A stretch of 64,000 nt of DNA from Labia minor (taxonomy: Eukaryota; Arthropoda; Insecta; Dermaptera; Spongiphoridae), in NCBI GenBank assembly GCA_963082975.1, contig OY720344.1, positions 620,001 to 684,000 of the forward strand, read 5' to 3'. This document shows, piece after piece, positions 23,289-36,570 of the stretch. The notes below the pieces were generated by a model. It saw only the letters and a list, made by a program, of their open reading frames with translations, ran no database searches and was not told the origin of the DNA. The position numbers and the translations under genes were made by a program. The stretch's first letter is position 1. The number at the start of each line of letters is the position of its first letter.

Positions 23289-25682
23289 AAAATGTGAGAA
23301 AAATCTAGTAAATATGAAATACAATAAAAAAATGTATGTGTTTACTTCAAACTAATTAATATTTTATTTATCCTTTATAAATTTTAACTATTCAAGATGG
23401 GATAAAAATCGGATTGTGAAATTGCTAATTTTATTTATTTATTTATTTATTTCAAGAAAAAAAATATGACTTGTTTTAATTGCAAGTGAATCTTATATAA
23501 ATAAGAATTGATGAAGAAAGGAGGATGAAGAGGAGGGGTGGGGGTAAATTATGTTCCTTCTTCAGAGTTCAAGGCTTTTAAACCATCGCGCCCAGACATT
23601 GAGCAAAAGTTAGTTATATTGCCAATGTTCATCTTCTACTTCTACTTTTCTTCTCCCTTTCCCACTCTAACACCTTCCTTTCCCCTCCAACTCCAAATAC
23701 ACACACACACACACACACACATATCGTTTACTTTCACGAATCATTAACATCCCCTTCCCTGTTCTTAATCAATTTTTGTACATGAATCTTTTCATTATGC
23801 GGATGGCAGCGTTTAGCCCTTCTTTATTATCTATATAAAAATTTAACATTTTTTTAATATATATTAAATTTAAAACGAACATCATCTATCAAGAGTTTTT
23901 GTATTTTTAGATGCTGATGAATGCTGAAGAAAATTTCTCCCTTTCAATGTTGTATTTGTTTTTGTTGTTTTATGATCTTTTTATTCGCTTTAAAATGTAA
24001 TCCAATTGTCATACTTGTTAATTCAATTCAAAAACTCTTGATGAATTAAAAATTGCCTTGAATATATAAGAGAAGAAGGTGAGAGAGAGAGTTGTGGATG
24101 TTCTAATATTTTTTGAAATTCATATATGATATTATTAAAAATAGTAATTGAACGGAAAATAAATAAATCTGTACAAATTTCATTGATTGATTGATTTATT
24201 TATTTATTGTAATTAAATTTAATACTCAACAGGTGAGTTCCAGTTGGATTTTTAGGTAATTCAAGCCGATATAGAAATAAATAACGCCTTATGGCATATT
24301 AATTGTAAAAATCAATGGAATAAATACTCTATTCTTATAAAATAGCAGATCAGAAACTTACTTTTATTGTAATGCTTCCTTTATTTTTGTTTCAATTATT
24401 ATTTATTTGTCATAATATTTATTCATATTTGTAGAAAGAATTTTATCAGCTGATATTAAAAATTTGGTATAAGCTTAAATAGTAACTAAAGAATGTTCAA
24501 TAATTTTTTTTTTTTTTAAACATTTATTGGAATATGAGTTGTAAAACATTTATCTATCTAACTTTTTCCCTCGTTTAAGAAATTTTAGAAATCATGTTAC
24601 ATATCCTTATGAATAGATGATATCCATACGAGTCGAGTACGTCATAGGCAAAGGCATAGCTCCATAATATTTTAATATCATTTCAATAGATATACATTTC
24701 ATTGATCAAAAATATTTTTTACACTCTCCCTAATATTATAAATGTTGTTTTTTCAATATTAATATCTTTCAATGTTTAAAGATTATTATTAGCAAAATTT
24801 TAAATCTAATATATTAATCATTAATCAGTGAAATTAACAAAAAAGAAATCATTTTTATTTTTCAATGTATAATATATTCTAAATTTAAGAGGTCTAATAA
24901 TAATTATAAATTATAATTATTAGACATCTTACAGGAATGAATGAATTTGAAATGGAAAGAAAATAAATTTCTTTAAATTATAATATAATATCAATCGATT
25001 AATAATAAATCAATTAAAACATATAGCATCAATATATTTATATATAAAAAAAAACAAAAACTGACGAGATTACTTACTATTATCCACAAGTTATTTAAAA
25101 AGAAGTTAAAATTAAAATCCTAATAGTAGTACAAATTCATTTCGTAAAGTAATCTGGCGCCACTTTAAAAGATGATTAAGCCAAAAAAAAAAAAAAATAA
25201 AAATACTGTTTTTGCATTCTCTATTACAATTATATAAATTTATTTTTATATTATAACCAATTAATTCCCCCTCTTACTTTTACATGAATATATATATATA
25301 TTGGTATAAATCAAAAAATCAAAAGGAAAAAAAACCCGGCACTTATCGATTGCATACTCGTATATAATAAAAAAAAAAATACAATTTTAATAAAAGAAAA
25401 AATTTTTTTTTTCTTCAATTTTGTATTAAAAAATAAATTTTGAATATTGATTTAAAATTCATTTGTAATTTGTTGTTCTTAAAGAAGGATTTTTGCTAAA
25501 ATACCAATTCAGTTATTTTTAATTTTATTAAAATTCAAACTAAACTTATTCACCCTCTTATACCCACATTATTTTTTTTTTTTTTTAATTTGTGGTTTAT
25601 GGAGAGAGAAAGAAGCCCATCCACCGAGTTTGGAAATGAGAGGAGAATATTCGAGCAGGAAGTAAACTGGCTATGCGCTCAC
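21882..25682. other. AT-rich intergenic DNA
   Basis: Contains C-runs (22501-22510), CA/TA/GA compound repeats (23235-23289), a TTTA repeat (about 23430-23452), a CA repeat (23699-23721) and A-runs. A moderately GC-rich stretch at 23530-23750 gives no recognisable protein. No gene supported. Confidence 0.5.
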
Positions 25683-25859
25683 CTGAAATGTGTAGGTTGG
25701 TTGCCGCCGTTGATGGTAACCGTTCGCCGGCAACTGACTGACTGACTCGATAGCACTCGATAGGCTTGGCCGGTTTTTGACGACCGTCTGTTTGGCCGTA
25801 CGAGGAGATGTAGCAGCGCACGCAGCAGCTGAATCCGGCGTCCTTTCCTTCTTAGCCAT
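25683..25859 (-). CDS. Candidate first coding exon of an unrecognised gene
   Basis: A 59-codon frame from ATG at 25859 to a consensus splice donor (CAG|GTGAGC, donor at 25682-25681), ending in phase 0. It starts MAKKERTPDSAAACAATSPR and ends NGYHQRRQPTYTFQ. It is Ser/Ala/Pro/Gln-rich with basic patches and looks disordered. It coincides with the sharpest GC-rich island in this half of the window (about 25600-25960), unlike the surrounding AT-rich DNA. A purine-rich AAG/GGA stretch precedes it on the minus strand. An in-frame ATG six codons upstream (25877) is an alternative start. I do not recognise the family and found no downstream exon at lower coordinates. It could be a chance frame in a CpG-rich promoter. 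Confidence 0.35.
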
Positions 25860-26158
25860 CCATTCAACCACCACCACATCACCTTTTCACCTCCTCCTCT
25901 TCTTCTTCTTCTACTACTACTTCTACTTCTACTTCTTCTGCTGTCTTTCGAATTGAAATCAATTATCTAGCCAAATGATCGACACTCGAATAGGAACTAA
26001 TAAATCGATAAACTATTATATATATATATATATTATTATTAATTATCTCTTTAATGAGATTAGTAACCCACACCCTTTTTTTATTTTTGTGTAAGAAAAA
26101 AAAAACAGAAAAGTTCCATTTGATTTGCGAGGGATTTATAAAAGAAAGTTTCTAGGAA

Positions 26159-26191
<33 letters not shown>

Positions 26192-26704
26192 AAAAACTTA
26201 AGAAATCCACGAATTGAGGTCTCTCATACATGATATACAGGCTAATTTAAGCGTAATGTTTAGTCTATCAAGGGAAAAACCGGTGGAAGGAGATTTGATG
26301 ATGATATAGTAAATTATGGCTGTTGTAGATAATATACAAGATAAGAATATAATTGGAGGATTGATGAATATTCTTCATCAGATGGTGGAAGATCATTCCT
26401 GTTTCTCTGTCCTAATGCAATGTTTTGCCACCCCCTCCCCCCCCCCAACAATCTTTCCTATCTTTAAAAACAACTGCAAATAATTAGCTAATAAAGAGAT
26501 TTGTTTATTTATTTATTTATAAGAATTTGATTTCCTATATAAATTAAATCAATTTTTTAATAAATTTAACTAAATGATTATTTATTGAGTTGCATTAGAG
26601 AATTTTATTATTATTATTATAACTAGTATATCATTGAGCTGTGTATTATAATCATATAATTATAAAAAATTATTCGTATAGATTTGCTATTTTATTTATA
26701 TTTC

Positions 26705-26740
<36 letters not shown>

Positions 26741-27859
26741 ACATTTCATTTTATTTTCATTTCTTTTTAATTATAAATTTTATTCTATTCTATCAATATA
26801 ATCGGATATATTAATTTTTTTTAAAAAATAATAATAATAGTAAATTTGTTTAATTATAACCGTTCTGTGTTCTTTTAAATGAATAATTTCTCTGTCTATT
26901 TCAGGTCACTTTTACATCCTTACTTAGTTACATTGATTACATTGATTTCAAATTTATTAGATAAGTTTAGAGATAGTATCTCGTAGATAGCAATTATATT
27001 GTTTGGTTCAATATGAACATTTCATCAAAACATTTTTTTATTTTTTGAAGTTATTTTATCAAAATCCATACAAACAACCTCCATTTAAAGAAAAATTGGA
27101 ATTATAAGCTAAGATAATTTTGTGTAAACATTATAGAATAAATCCTATAGTATGAAATTTCTTAAAAACTTACCGCCTCCAAAACAAATGATGTTTATCT
27201 ATTATATATAATCTTTCTAGTGGACCACAAAACAATGGGACCTTTCTCATAGATTGAACAAAAATAAAAAATAAAAGGAGATTGTCAGTATATAAAAAGA
27301 AAGAACCTCCCACAACTTGTCCAAGATTAAATAACACCCTCTTCTCTTTTTTTCTGCCTCTCTCCTCTCTCTCACTCTCCACTATTTCTTCTCTCACCTT
27401 ACCAAATAGAAGAATATTAAAAAAAAAAAAAAATACTGTACAATCGAATTTATATTTTTTTTTTTTCTTATAAATTATAATCATAGATCTATAGTGAGAG
27501 AGAGATATAGATAATCTATTGAGAAAGTTTTTCATTTGAAAGAAAAAGAATCGTATTTTTTCCGAGTCAATGTCCTTTAATAAGATGCTCTCATTTATCA
27601 ATCTAATAAAATTATGTATATATAAATATGGTTTATATACCTACCTATATACTCGTATTAACCATTCTACCGTTTTTAATTTGTTTTTAATACCTTGCTG
27701 GCCAATAATAATAAAATGGATCAAGTTTTCTTTAAATATAAAATTATTTAGATAACACTATCATATTTCCTTTAATTTTAATTTTTTTTTATTACAATTA
27801 TTACATGAGTTTTCTAAAAATGACAGATCTAAAATATGTTTCCTAAAATTTTACAAATT
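25860..27859. other. Possible promoter-side sequence, then AT-rich intergenic DNA
   Basis: Upstream (minus strand) of the candidate exon lie CTT/CTA repeats (25889-25938). Beyond are C-runs (26430-26448), a GA repeat (26711-26735) and CT-rich low-complexity sequence near 27340-27400. No feature supported. Confidence 0.45.
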
Positions 27860-27867
27860 AGTTATAT

Positions 27868-27994
27868 CAGTGTTTCTCAACCTTTTAGAATACTAAAATT
27901 AAATTTTACGGCCCAATTTTCAATCATAATTTTCATCGACCCCTCCCCCCCCCCCCCTACCCACCGCATACAATAAACAGGTTGAGAATCACTG
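27868..27994. mobile_element. 127-bp hAT MITE with perfect 8-bp target duplication
   Basis: Ends CAGTGTTTCTCAACCTTTT and AACAGGTTGAGAATCACTG form imperfect inverted repeats. AGTTATAT flanks both sides exactly (27860-27867, 27995-28002), the 8-bp signature of hAT insertion. The interior has a 13-bp C-run. The termini are related to, but distinct from, the hAT at 20261. Confidence 0.9.
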
Positions 27995-28002
27995 AGTTAT
28001 AT

Positions 28003-29575
28003 GTATATATTGTCTGTTTCGACCAAAGATTACTACTGCTAATAATATAAATTCTGAAATTAAATCTCCGTATACTCTTTCAATATAAAATAAAATAATT
28101 TATATAAAATCAATTATTCAATTATTATTTAAGTTTTATAATATACTAATGAGACAACTCAGCATATTTTTTATCTTGATAACGCTTGAATGACCTAAAA
28201 TATTTTCAATATAAAAAAATGATGAATACAATATTAATTAAAAAAATAATATGACAAGAGACATTCAAGTCTCCTATCTCGGTTTAGAGAACTTATTTAT
28301 ACACACATGTTCGACACAATGAATACCAAATTATTACATTAATATTAAATCTCTAGCATTTCATATCTATATTTATTCCAAAATATATATATTTATTTTT
28401 TATTTATAATAATCAAATATCATTTATATTATTTAATATACACTAATATATTCTAAAAGTTCTAAATTTAATTAATATAATATAATTCAATATTATTAGA
28501 TCAGATCTGATTTATTCGACAATTTATTTGAAATAAAATATTCTTTAATTGACATTTTTAAATGTATATCAATTAAGAAAAAAAATTGTTTTGAAAATAT
28601 AATAAATAATATGTTGACAATTTTCCAGATCAGAAAGGCATAAAGATAATATGCATAAATGTACTTAGAATATTTGAAAACTAAGATAAATTTTAGATTA
28701 ATATATAAATTTTAAACTGCCAAGTAGTATATGCAAATAGAAAATATCAATCAATTTGTTATACAAAACTCCAGAAATCTTAGTGTAAAACAATTTGTAA
28801 AAATTTATTAAAAGCTCCCCCATTCTTCCCCTTTAAATAAAAGAAATATTTAAAGCTCCTTCATTTATTATTGTTCATAATATATGTATTATTATGTTGC
28901 TAACTTCATGAATATTTATTTTTTATTCTTTTTTGAGAGTAAAGTGCTATAATCCCGATTCATTTTCACAGATCTCCACATTTCAAGTCATACTGATTCC
29001 AAAAAAGTGGTTTTCTGGTGACCTTTGTGTGTGAGTATGTGTGGCAGAAATCTTGTCCACAATATTTTGGTGGATCAGTAAAACCGAACATAACCAAATT
29101 TTTTATATATGATTCCATTAAAGTTATAACGACCTGACAACATGTTCATTCCTGCCATCAATAATTAAGAATTTTAAATATCAATATTGTTAAAGAATTT
29201 TTCTAATTAATTTTACCGTATAAATAATGTATGAAATCGATTTCAACTATTCTAAATAGATAATGAATCTAACAAAAAACTTTGAAATACATTCTTGAAA
29301 TAATGAAAAAAATCATTGGAGATATTTTTGTTCGATGTTGCCTATTCTACACCGAAGATTTTTCAATATATTTTTCAGTCTAAATTATATTCGCAATGAG
29401 AATTATTAAAATATATAAATTTTTATTTCTTATTTAATTTATATCGTCTTTATTTTAATTAATAATTTATTTTAATTTCTTAAATCTGAATTTGGTCACA
29501 TTTGTAGTCAAGATTTGAGCTGTCAACATTTTTGTAACATAACAACGGTAGGGTGGCATCGGTTTTATCATTTTT
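28003..29575. other. AT-rich intergenic DNA
   Basis: Strongly AT-rich; no feature recognised. Confidence 0.5.
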
Positions 29576-30191
29576 ACCGATCGACGATAGGAAAAGAAGG
29601 TATTGTTTTCACAATAAATTTCACATGTGGAAATTTTTACATATCTCCACGAATCATGGATTTTCTTAACCGAAAAAAGTATTTTTAGAATCATGTCTGT
29701 CCGTCCGTATAGATGTGCACAGCTTGAACGGCTCAACGGATTTTGATGAAATTTGGTATATTTACTTAATGCATCAGTATGATGAATTCATCAAGTTTTG
29801 GTGCAAATCCGGAAACCGGAAGTGGTAATATTAGCGATCGACGATAGGAAGGGAAGGGTTATTTTCACAGCAAATTTCACATGAGGAGATTTTTTACATA
29901 TCACCACGAATCATGCACTTTATATTGGTTTTATCCTCCGGAAAAATCATCTTTATTAGTTTTTTCTTAATTTAAAATTATATGACGTCATCCAGCCATT
30001 CATGACGTCACAGCCTGGTCTTACATATATATTATAAATAAAATAAAATTAAAAATATTTATGTTATATGCCTATCTGTTTTTTATTACATTAATAGATA
30101 TATTAAAATTATTTGAAATTGTTTCTGTAGCTGGAAATTAATTTATTTCAAACTGTCGGTCGGTTCGGACCTCGCCACAGGTCAACTTATT
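29576..30191 (+). mobile_element. Repeat family A copy 2 (HINE-like), full length
   Basis: Starts ACCGATCGACGATAG after a T-run and ends in GTCGGTCGGT, hairpin remnant and CAACTTATT. Two related monomers of about 85 bp (from 29578 and from 29834) bracket a GTCTGTCCGTCC stretch and ACGGATTTTGATGAAATTTG. Two TGACGTCA sites lie at about 29982-30010. Short frames inside are by-products of the repeat and are not genes. Confidence 0.8.
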
Positions 30192-31041
30192 GTATGTATA
30201 TATTTAAATATATATATACATATATATATAGAATCACATTATAAGGACGTTGTCAGATTGTTGTATTGCTGTCATTTATGCTCATAAATGTGAAGATTAT
30301 ATATTTATGGTTGAGTTGAGAGAATGAGAAATGAAACATGAAAAATTTAATCGGAATGATTCTACGAGATAAATCTTGATCTCTGATTGGATTTCAATTA
30401 AAGAGGGGTGGGTAGAGAAGAGTCGGAGGGTGGGTTATATACTCTAGATTCTCTAGATGTTTATCTCCTTGCCAGACCGAAACAGAATGAAACGACAAAT
30501 TTGTCTGTCCGTTGTATTTGTGTGAAGGAGGGGGGATGATTGGAAAATCAATTATTTTCTTTCCCTGTCACCGTCCCCACCACTCCTTTTCACTAACCTA
30601 TAACAAGAGGCTATTGTATCCAACGAGAGAGGGATTAAAAGAAAAAGTGAGTATATAAAGAGGGGGGGGGAGAATGAATATCCGTTATTGAATTGATTCA
30701 ATCCCCTCTTCTTCATCCCTCATCCATATTCACTATACATTTACTTTCACAATAATATATATATATATAATACTCTCTCTATATTATATTTATTCTACAA
30801 TAATATACACAATGTAAACAATACTTGCCCTTATATCTAATTCTATGAATATAGAAAAGGAAGTACATATTGCGATTGAAACAGAATTCCCACATTTTAA
30901 ATGTCCCACCAAATGTAAACAAAAACAAAAACAATAGCAAATTAAACGAATGAAATGAATTAAAGAATTTACTTTTTAATAAGACGTATTCGATGGGTTT
31001 TTTTCAAATTGTTCATTTTTTTAAGTTTTTTTTTTATTTTT
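30192..31041. other. Intergenic with GC-richer island
   Basis: TA repeats near 30205-30230. From 30390 to 30720 the sequence is less AT-rich and purine-rich. Nothing protein-like recognised. Confidence 0.4.
30652..30720 (+). promoter_or_regulatory. Possible TATA-type core promoter
   Basis: TATATAAAG at 30652-30660 sits at the end of the GC-richer island, followed by a G-run. A start about 30 bp downstream would fall near CGTTATTGAATTG. There is no linked exon, so this is weak. Confidence 0.2.
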
Positions 31042-31663
31042 ACTATTATCTCGTCAGAGATAGTATTGCGATCACGAAAATTTTCGATGTTGAGATTTTG
31101 ATGTTTTTATACGTTTTGAAGGTTCCTGAATCATTTTCACTAAGGTTGAGAAAAATGTCTGTCTCTGTGTGTATGTATGTAGACAAGATTACACAAAAAC
31201 GGTTTCAGCTAGAAATATGAAATTTGGTATACGGGAATTATTCAAAATTCATAGTTTTCTAACAACTTTTGGGAAATGTAGCTCAACAGGAAGAGGATCA
31301 TTACCTACAACGTTTTGATTTTTAATCCTCTAAAGTGACCGTAAAAATAAAGATATAGGTTTGATAGTTTTTCACATGATTAAAAATTGTATAAAACTGC
31401 TATATATAGAATTTCAGTTTGATGGAATCGCTGAAAGTACCGGAATTAATTTTTAAACAAGACTGCAAATCTTACGCGCCAAAACGTGACGTGGTGCCAT
31501 CAACAAAGAGCCAAACATGCACTCGCTGGTTTAATAAATATTATTTATTAATTTTAATTTATAATTTATAATTAATTAAATTTAATTTAAATATATAATA
31601 TATTATGTTATTTAATCCAATTCAAATTGCGAGATAGTCGAGTGGAGACACTCCAGCTTATTT
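31042..31663 (+). mobile_element. Repeat family B copy 1 (HINE-like)
   Basis: Starts TTTTTACTATTATCTCG (diverged from ACTATCTCGC) and ends GCGAGATAGT, a GAGTG-GAGA-CACTC hairpin and CCAGCTTATTT. Internal landmarks shared with copies at 39816 and 53537: AAAATTTTCGATGTTGAGAT, an ACGGTTTxAGCTAGAA block with GAAATTTGGTA, and CACGCGCCAAxACGTGACG. This is the most diverged of the three copies. Confidence 0.75.
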
Positions 31664-31671
31664 TAAAATTA

Positions 31672-32308
31672 AATAAGTTGACCTGTGGCCAAGTCCGAAC
31701 CGACCGACGGTTTGAAATAAATTAATTTCCAGCTACAGAAACAATTTCAAATAATTTTAATATATCTATTAATGTAATAAAAAACAGATATGGATAGAAC
31801 ATAAATATTTTTAATTTTATTTTATTTATAATATATAGCTGAAGTAGCCGGCGTTACCGGCGTTACCCGAGTCTGTGACGTCATGAAGGGCTGGTTGACG
31901 TCATATAATTTTAAATTAAGAAATCCATAATGAAGATGATTTTTCCCGAGGATAAAACCAATACATTCGTGGTGAAATGTAAAAAAATCTCCTTATGTGA
32001 ATTTTGGTGCGAAAATAACCCTTCCCTTCTTATCGTCGATCGCTAATACTACCACTTCCGGTTTCCGGATTTGCACCAAAAGTTGATCAATTCATCCCAC
32101 TGATGCATTAAGTAAATATACCAAATTTCATCAAAATCCGTTAAGCCGTTCAGGCTGTACACATTTATACGGACGGACAGACGGACAGACATCATGCTAA
32201 AAATACTTTTTTCTGTTAAGAAAATGCATGATTCGTGGAGATATGTAAAAATCTCCACATGTGAAATTTGGTGTGAAAACAATACCTCCCTTACTATCGT
32301 CGGTCGGT
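31672..32308 (-). mobile_element. Repeat family A copy 3 (HINE-like), inverted
   Basis: On the minus strand it starts ACCGACCGACGATAG (32308) after T-rich sequence and ends CGTCGGTCGG, the GGCCACAGGTCAACTTATT tail at 31672. Both internal monomers and both TGACGTCA sites are present. A local duplication (GCCGGCGTTACCGGCGTTACC) lies near 31849-31869. It lies tail-to-tail with family B copy 1, about 9 bp apart. Confidence 0.8.
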
Positions 32309-33663
32309 AAAAATGAACCAATTTGTATCGACCTACTTAGGAAACAAATTAATGTTTTTTACTCATTAAATCATTGAACAAATTTCTAATTATATTGCAA
32401 TATTCTACTAATTCTATTAAGTAATTGGTTGTTGTCGGTGTATATCACGATGATACTCCATACTTAATACAAGTTCAATTTTATATTCCCATCCACTTTA
32501 TTTCTCTATCTATCTATTGCTAGTTCTGTTTAATTACAAACGTCTCATGAAAATTTCCAATCCACTAATAATAACAAACAACTAAAAAGTGTGGTTGACG
32601 TTGTTGTTGTTGTTGTTTTTGGAGGATTGGTAGACTGATTCCAATAGGATCGATAAGGAATGCATGCAAGAACCAATCTTGTCAATGAATCGTTTTAAAA
32701 AGACATAAGAGATCAAATAAATCTTGAATAAATAAATTCCTGATCTCCTTGGCTCTTGTCTCTCTCTCTCTCTCTCTTGTGCCTCGCTTCTCTCCTCCTT
32801 CCCTCTCTTTTATTTCATCTTTTATCGTTCCTTTCAATATTTCGCCCACATTTTATTTAAGAGAGAGAGCTTCCTAGAAATGCTATATCCTATTATAATA
32901 TTATTATTCACCTTCCTCTATAATTATTTACATAAATAATATTATTATCTTATATATTGAATTTTTAAACCAATCAATTATTTTTTTTTTTATTTTTATT
33001 TTATATATATATATATATTTCATACGTATCAACGTATCTATTTAAATATTTTGAACAAATTACAAATTTTATTTAATATTATTTATGAATTTATTTACAA
33101 TTTATATTTTTTATCATTGTATTTCGTTTGAGTGCCAACGAGCGCCATCGCGCTGTTGCGCCTCATAACTAAAAGTGCCACAATTTTTATTAAAAAGACA
33201 CCGAAAAAATTATTGAAATTGTACAATCTTTGAAGGAAATGCATTTTTTTAGATACAAAGTTAAATGGCATCAAAACGTATGACATGCTTCCTTGGTATT
33301 TTTAAGTTGATATGGTTGATTTTAATCAATGGCACTAAAACGGTTCTTAAAACTAATTCATTTACCAATACGTAAATATTTTCCCTAGGATTATTATACC
33401 TTATTATATTAGATAATTAACCTTTCTTACTAATATGTGTCTATTAGGTAGAGATGTAGACTAAACAAAATTGCTTTGGTAATCTTAATGGATGTGAAGG
33501 TACGAATCCAATCAATGGTCCATTGGAATTTCTTGGCATAACAACACCTTCCAAATCTCTCTCTTTTTTTCTCTCTTACTCATCTAACATCACACACACA
33601 CACACACACACACTCTATTCAATTGGATCAATTCCAGAAGACAACATGTCTCTCACTTGTATC

Positions 33664-33694
<31 letters not shown>

Positions 33695-34331
33695 TTTCTC
33701 ACTTCTTCTCTAGTTTGTTGTTTAAATAAATCCTTTTGCATTTAGAATAGAAACGGTGCTTATAAGCTGCGAGAGAACCAAATTTTTTTTTTATTCATTT
33801 ATCTTCTATTTTTTTTTTTTTTTGTTTTTTTTTAACATAAATAAAAAAATAAAAATGTTTATTGATTGAAACAGATTTTATTTCTTATTCAAAACTTTGA
33901 CAATACCAATCTAATCAGGGTTTGTAAATGTTTTTTTTTCTAAAGCTACTGATTCCTCATGGAATGTTAATTTAAATTCCTAACATTTAAATGATAATTT
34001 AAAATTAAGAAAAATGTTTCTAATTGCCAATACATTGAATTTTAATGTATTTTATATACGATACGTATAATATAATGAATATCTCTGTTTACTGTTGATC
34101 ATCATCGACATCCCCCTCCACTCTTATCCCGAACTGTAGAAACGAGCGTGTGTGCATATCGCACTACCAGCCTGTTAATTCTCGGCTTGTAAACCAACCT
34201 GTGTGTGCTTTTGCCTAGACACAGACAACTTGGCTTTTGCCAACTTCGCTTTTTTTTTTTTAAAAAAAAAAAAAAAGTTTTTGGAAAGAATCTATTTCGA
34301 CAGCTTTTGTATCCTTGTTAATTGATAAATA
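32309..34331. other. Intergenic, microsatellite-rich
   Basis: Holds CT repeats (32760-32776), TA repeats (33003-33017, 33665-33682), CA repeat (33592-33611) and T/A runs (33815-33830, 34251-34275). GC-richer stretches at 33120-33180 and 34100-34250 show no recognisable protein. Confidence 0.5.
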
Positions 34332-34890
34332 CGAGGTCCACTGTTAAATTTGGAGATATCCCTTTATTTTTAAGAATATATTTACATAATTTTGGGTGTA
34401 CTCCATGTACTTTTACTAACGAATTTTCCATTGATCGAAAGCATCTAACCACTATTTTTCAAAATGGAGTTAAAATAATCGTTCACCGCCACATCAATTT
34501 CATTTTCAGAATGAAAACGGCGATCATACAATTTTTTTTAATTTAAAAACAATTCAGAACAATAGAATTCGAACATTGCTAGATCCGGTGAATGAGGGGG
34601 GTGCTCGATAACCTTCATATTGTTTTCCTTTATAAATAGTGGAACGTTGCAGCAGCTGTATGCGGTGAGGCATTGTCGTGGCGAAGCATTAAATCTCTGA
34701 TACGGACTCCCGAAGAAACTTGATGCAAACATTGTGTAATGTACAAATGAACTGTAAGAATCTTTTGATTTGATTAAATCACCTTAATTGCCTTGACTAA
34801 ACCTGTGCTTCTGAAGAAAACTGTGTACATAACTTTATTTTATTGATGGTGGTGTGTCATCTTCATACACTCACACTCTACTTTATTTCT
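34332..34890 (-). mobile_element. Decayed mariner (minus strand)
   Basis: The left end, CGAGGTCCACTG preceded by TA, resembles a mariner terminus. On the minus strand, broken frames read VMYTVFFRSTGLVKAI, LRHDNASPHTAAATFHYL (second catalytic Asp, about 34630-34690) and IEHPPHSPDLAMFEF (third region, 34550-34610). The right end was not found. Multiple stops. Confidence 0.75.
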
Positions 34891-35241
34891 TGCTATTTTA
34901 AAAAGATATTTTTATACATATAAAGAAAAACCAATAATAAAGAATATAACTATAAATTAATAATAGAATTAATAAAATTAAAAACATGTGTCAATAAATT
35001 ATAATAGATTATATTAACATAATCAATACATATATTCAAAATAAATTATAAAATCTACTATTCTTGTTATTCTTTTTTAGAAAATTCTTACAACTTTTAT
35101 TAATTTAATAGTTACTACACATATTTCAATTTATTTAATTATTATCTTTCAATCATGGTTATACTTTTATATTGTAATGTAACTTTTCTATTCAATGATG
35201 TATTATTAAATTTAAGAATATAATTAATATTTCTTTTTGAG

Positions 35242-35286
<45 letters not shown>

Positions 35287-36570
35287 GAAAATAAAAAAAT
35301 ATGCATTTGTAAATGAATCCATCAATTAATCTTGATAGAATGTTAAATTTAACTTATTTAATGCTATGCAATGCAATGCATGCAGTCATGAGAACGAAAA
35401 ATGATAATTAATCTCATTCCATTGAAGTGGTTGTTCTATTTATGGAAAACTATCGCACAAGTGGACTTTTTGCCAAGCAAATTTTCATTTAAAAATAAAA
35501 TATAAATACAATCGACTGAAATAAATCATTTATTGAAAAATAAAATAGCTACATATTTATTTTATAATTCTGTCTTCAACAATTATTATATTAATTCATT
35601 TTCTAATGATATTTACTTATTATTATTCTCCATATTGTTTTCTCATCATCATGAATTCCAAATCGTAGGCAACTTGGACAGTGAATCAACTTGATCGTCC
35701 GCACAATACAAGGTAAATAAATAGGGTTTCGTTTTCCGATATTTATGCTCCAATCCATCTTCTAGGAGTTGTTTCTAGCTACAAATACCAATCGTGTCTG
35801 AAACCAAATGAATTACGTTCCTAAGTTCAGATGATTGTTGGGAGTAATATTTTATTATTATCTGAAGTAGGTAAATGATTCTCTTTTAGATGAAAGTGTT
35901 TTTTTCATTATTTACTGTAAAATGTAAAGATTATCTGTTAATGATCGGTTTGGTGCAAACCACGATAACAGTTGGGATCTTTTCTGACATCAAATATACT
36001 TTCTTATATTCCGAAGATGTTAAGATCTGTTTACAGCAAATGTTAAATATATTTATTATATAAGACTGGGATCTCCGGGTTTATCAAACTTAGAGCCTTA
36101 TTATATATATTAGAAATAAAATAACACTATTTTAAATGTAAATACATTATTATTATTATTATTCAATACTTCATTTATCGAGATGTTTTTTAAAAAAAAT
36201 ACTGGAACAAATTTATTCTTCATGATATTAGAATACTTATTCTTTTTAAAAATATTGCTGATCTGTCTTGGAGTAGGATTATGATTATTATTATGAATAT
36301 TTTTTATTCCACTTCTTTTATTGTTTTAATGATTAACTTTTAATTATTTGTAGATTTTTACATAGTCCATTTTTTCAAAAACCCAAAATTTTTTTTTATT
36401 TTATTATAAAGTTATAAGTTCATATAAAGCCCTGCGTTGTGTTTATCTAATATCTGCTTGCTTCAATATATCCTCATTCGACACTATATACATATGTATA
36501 TATTCTAGTTTGAATTCTACTATACATTAAAAATTGTATAAATATATAATATATCTACCATTTTTTTTTT
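34891..36570. other. AT-rich intergenic DNA
   Basis: Includes a T-run of about 35 bases (35249-35283), a TTA repeat (36149-36163) and a TGCATGCA-like stretch (35365-35385). A GC-richer patch at 35660-35830 has no recognisable protein. Confidence 0.5.

Noticed and set aside
31077-31220. Repeated frames containing ITKIFDVEILMFLYVLKVPE (also at 39800-40018)
   Set aside because: They are readings of repeat family B. They lack a conserved start or stop and the copy at 53537 reads differently.
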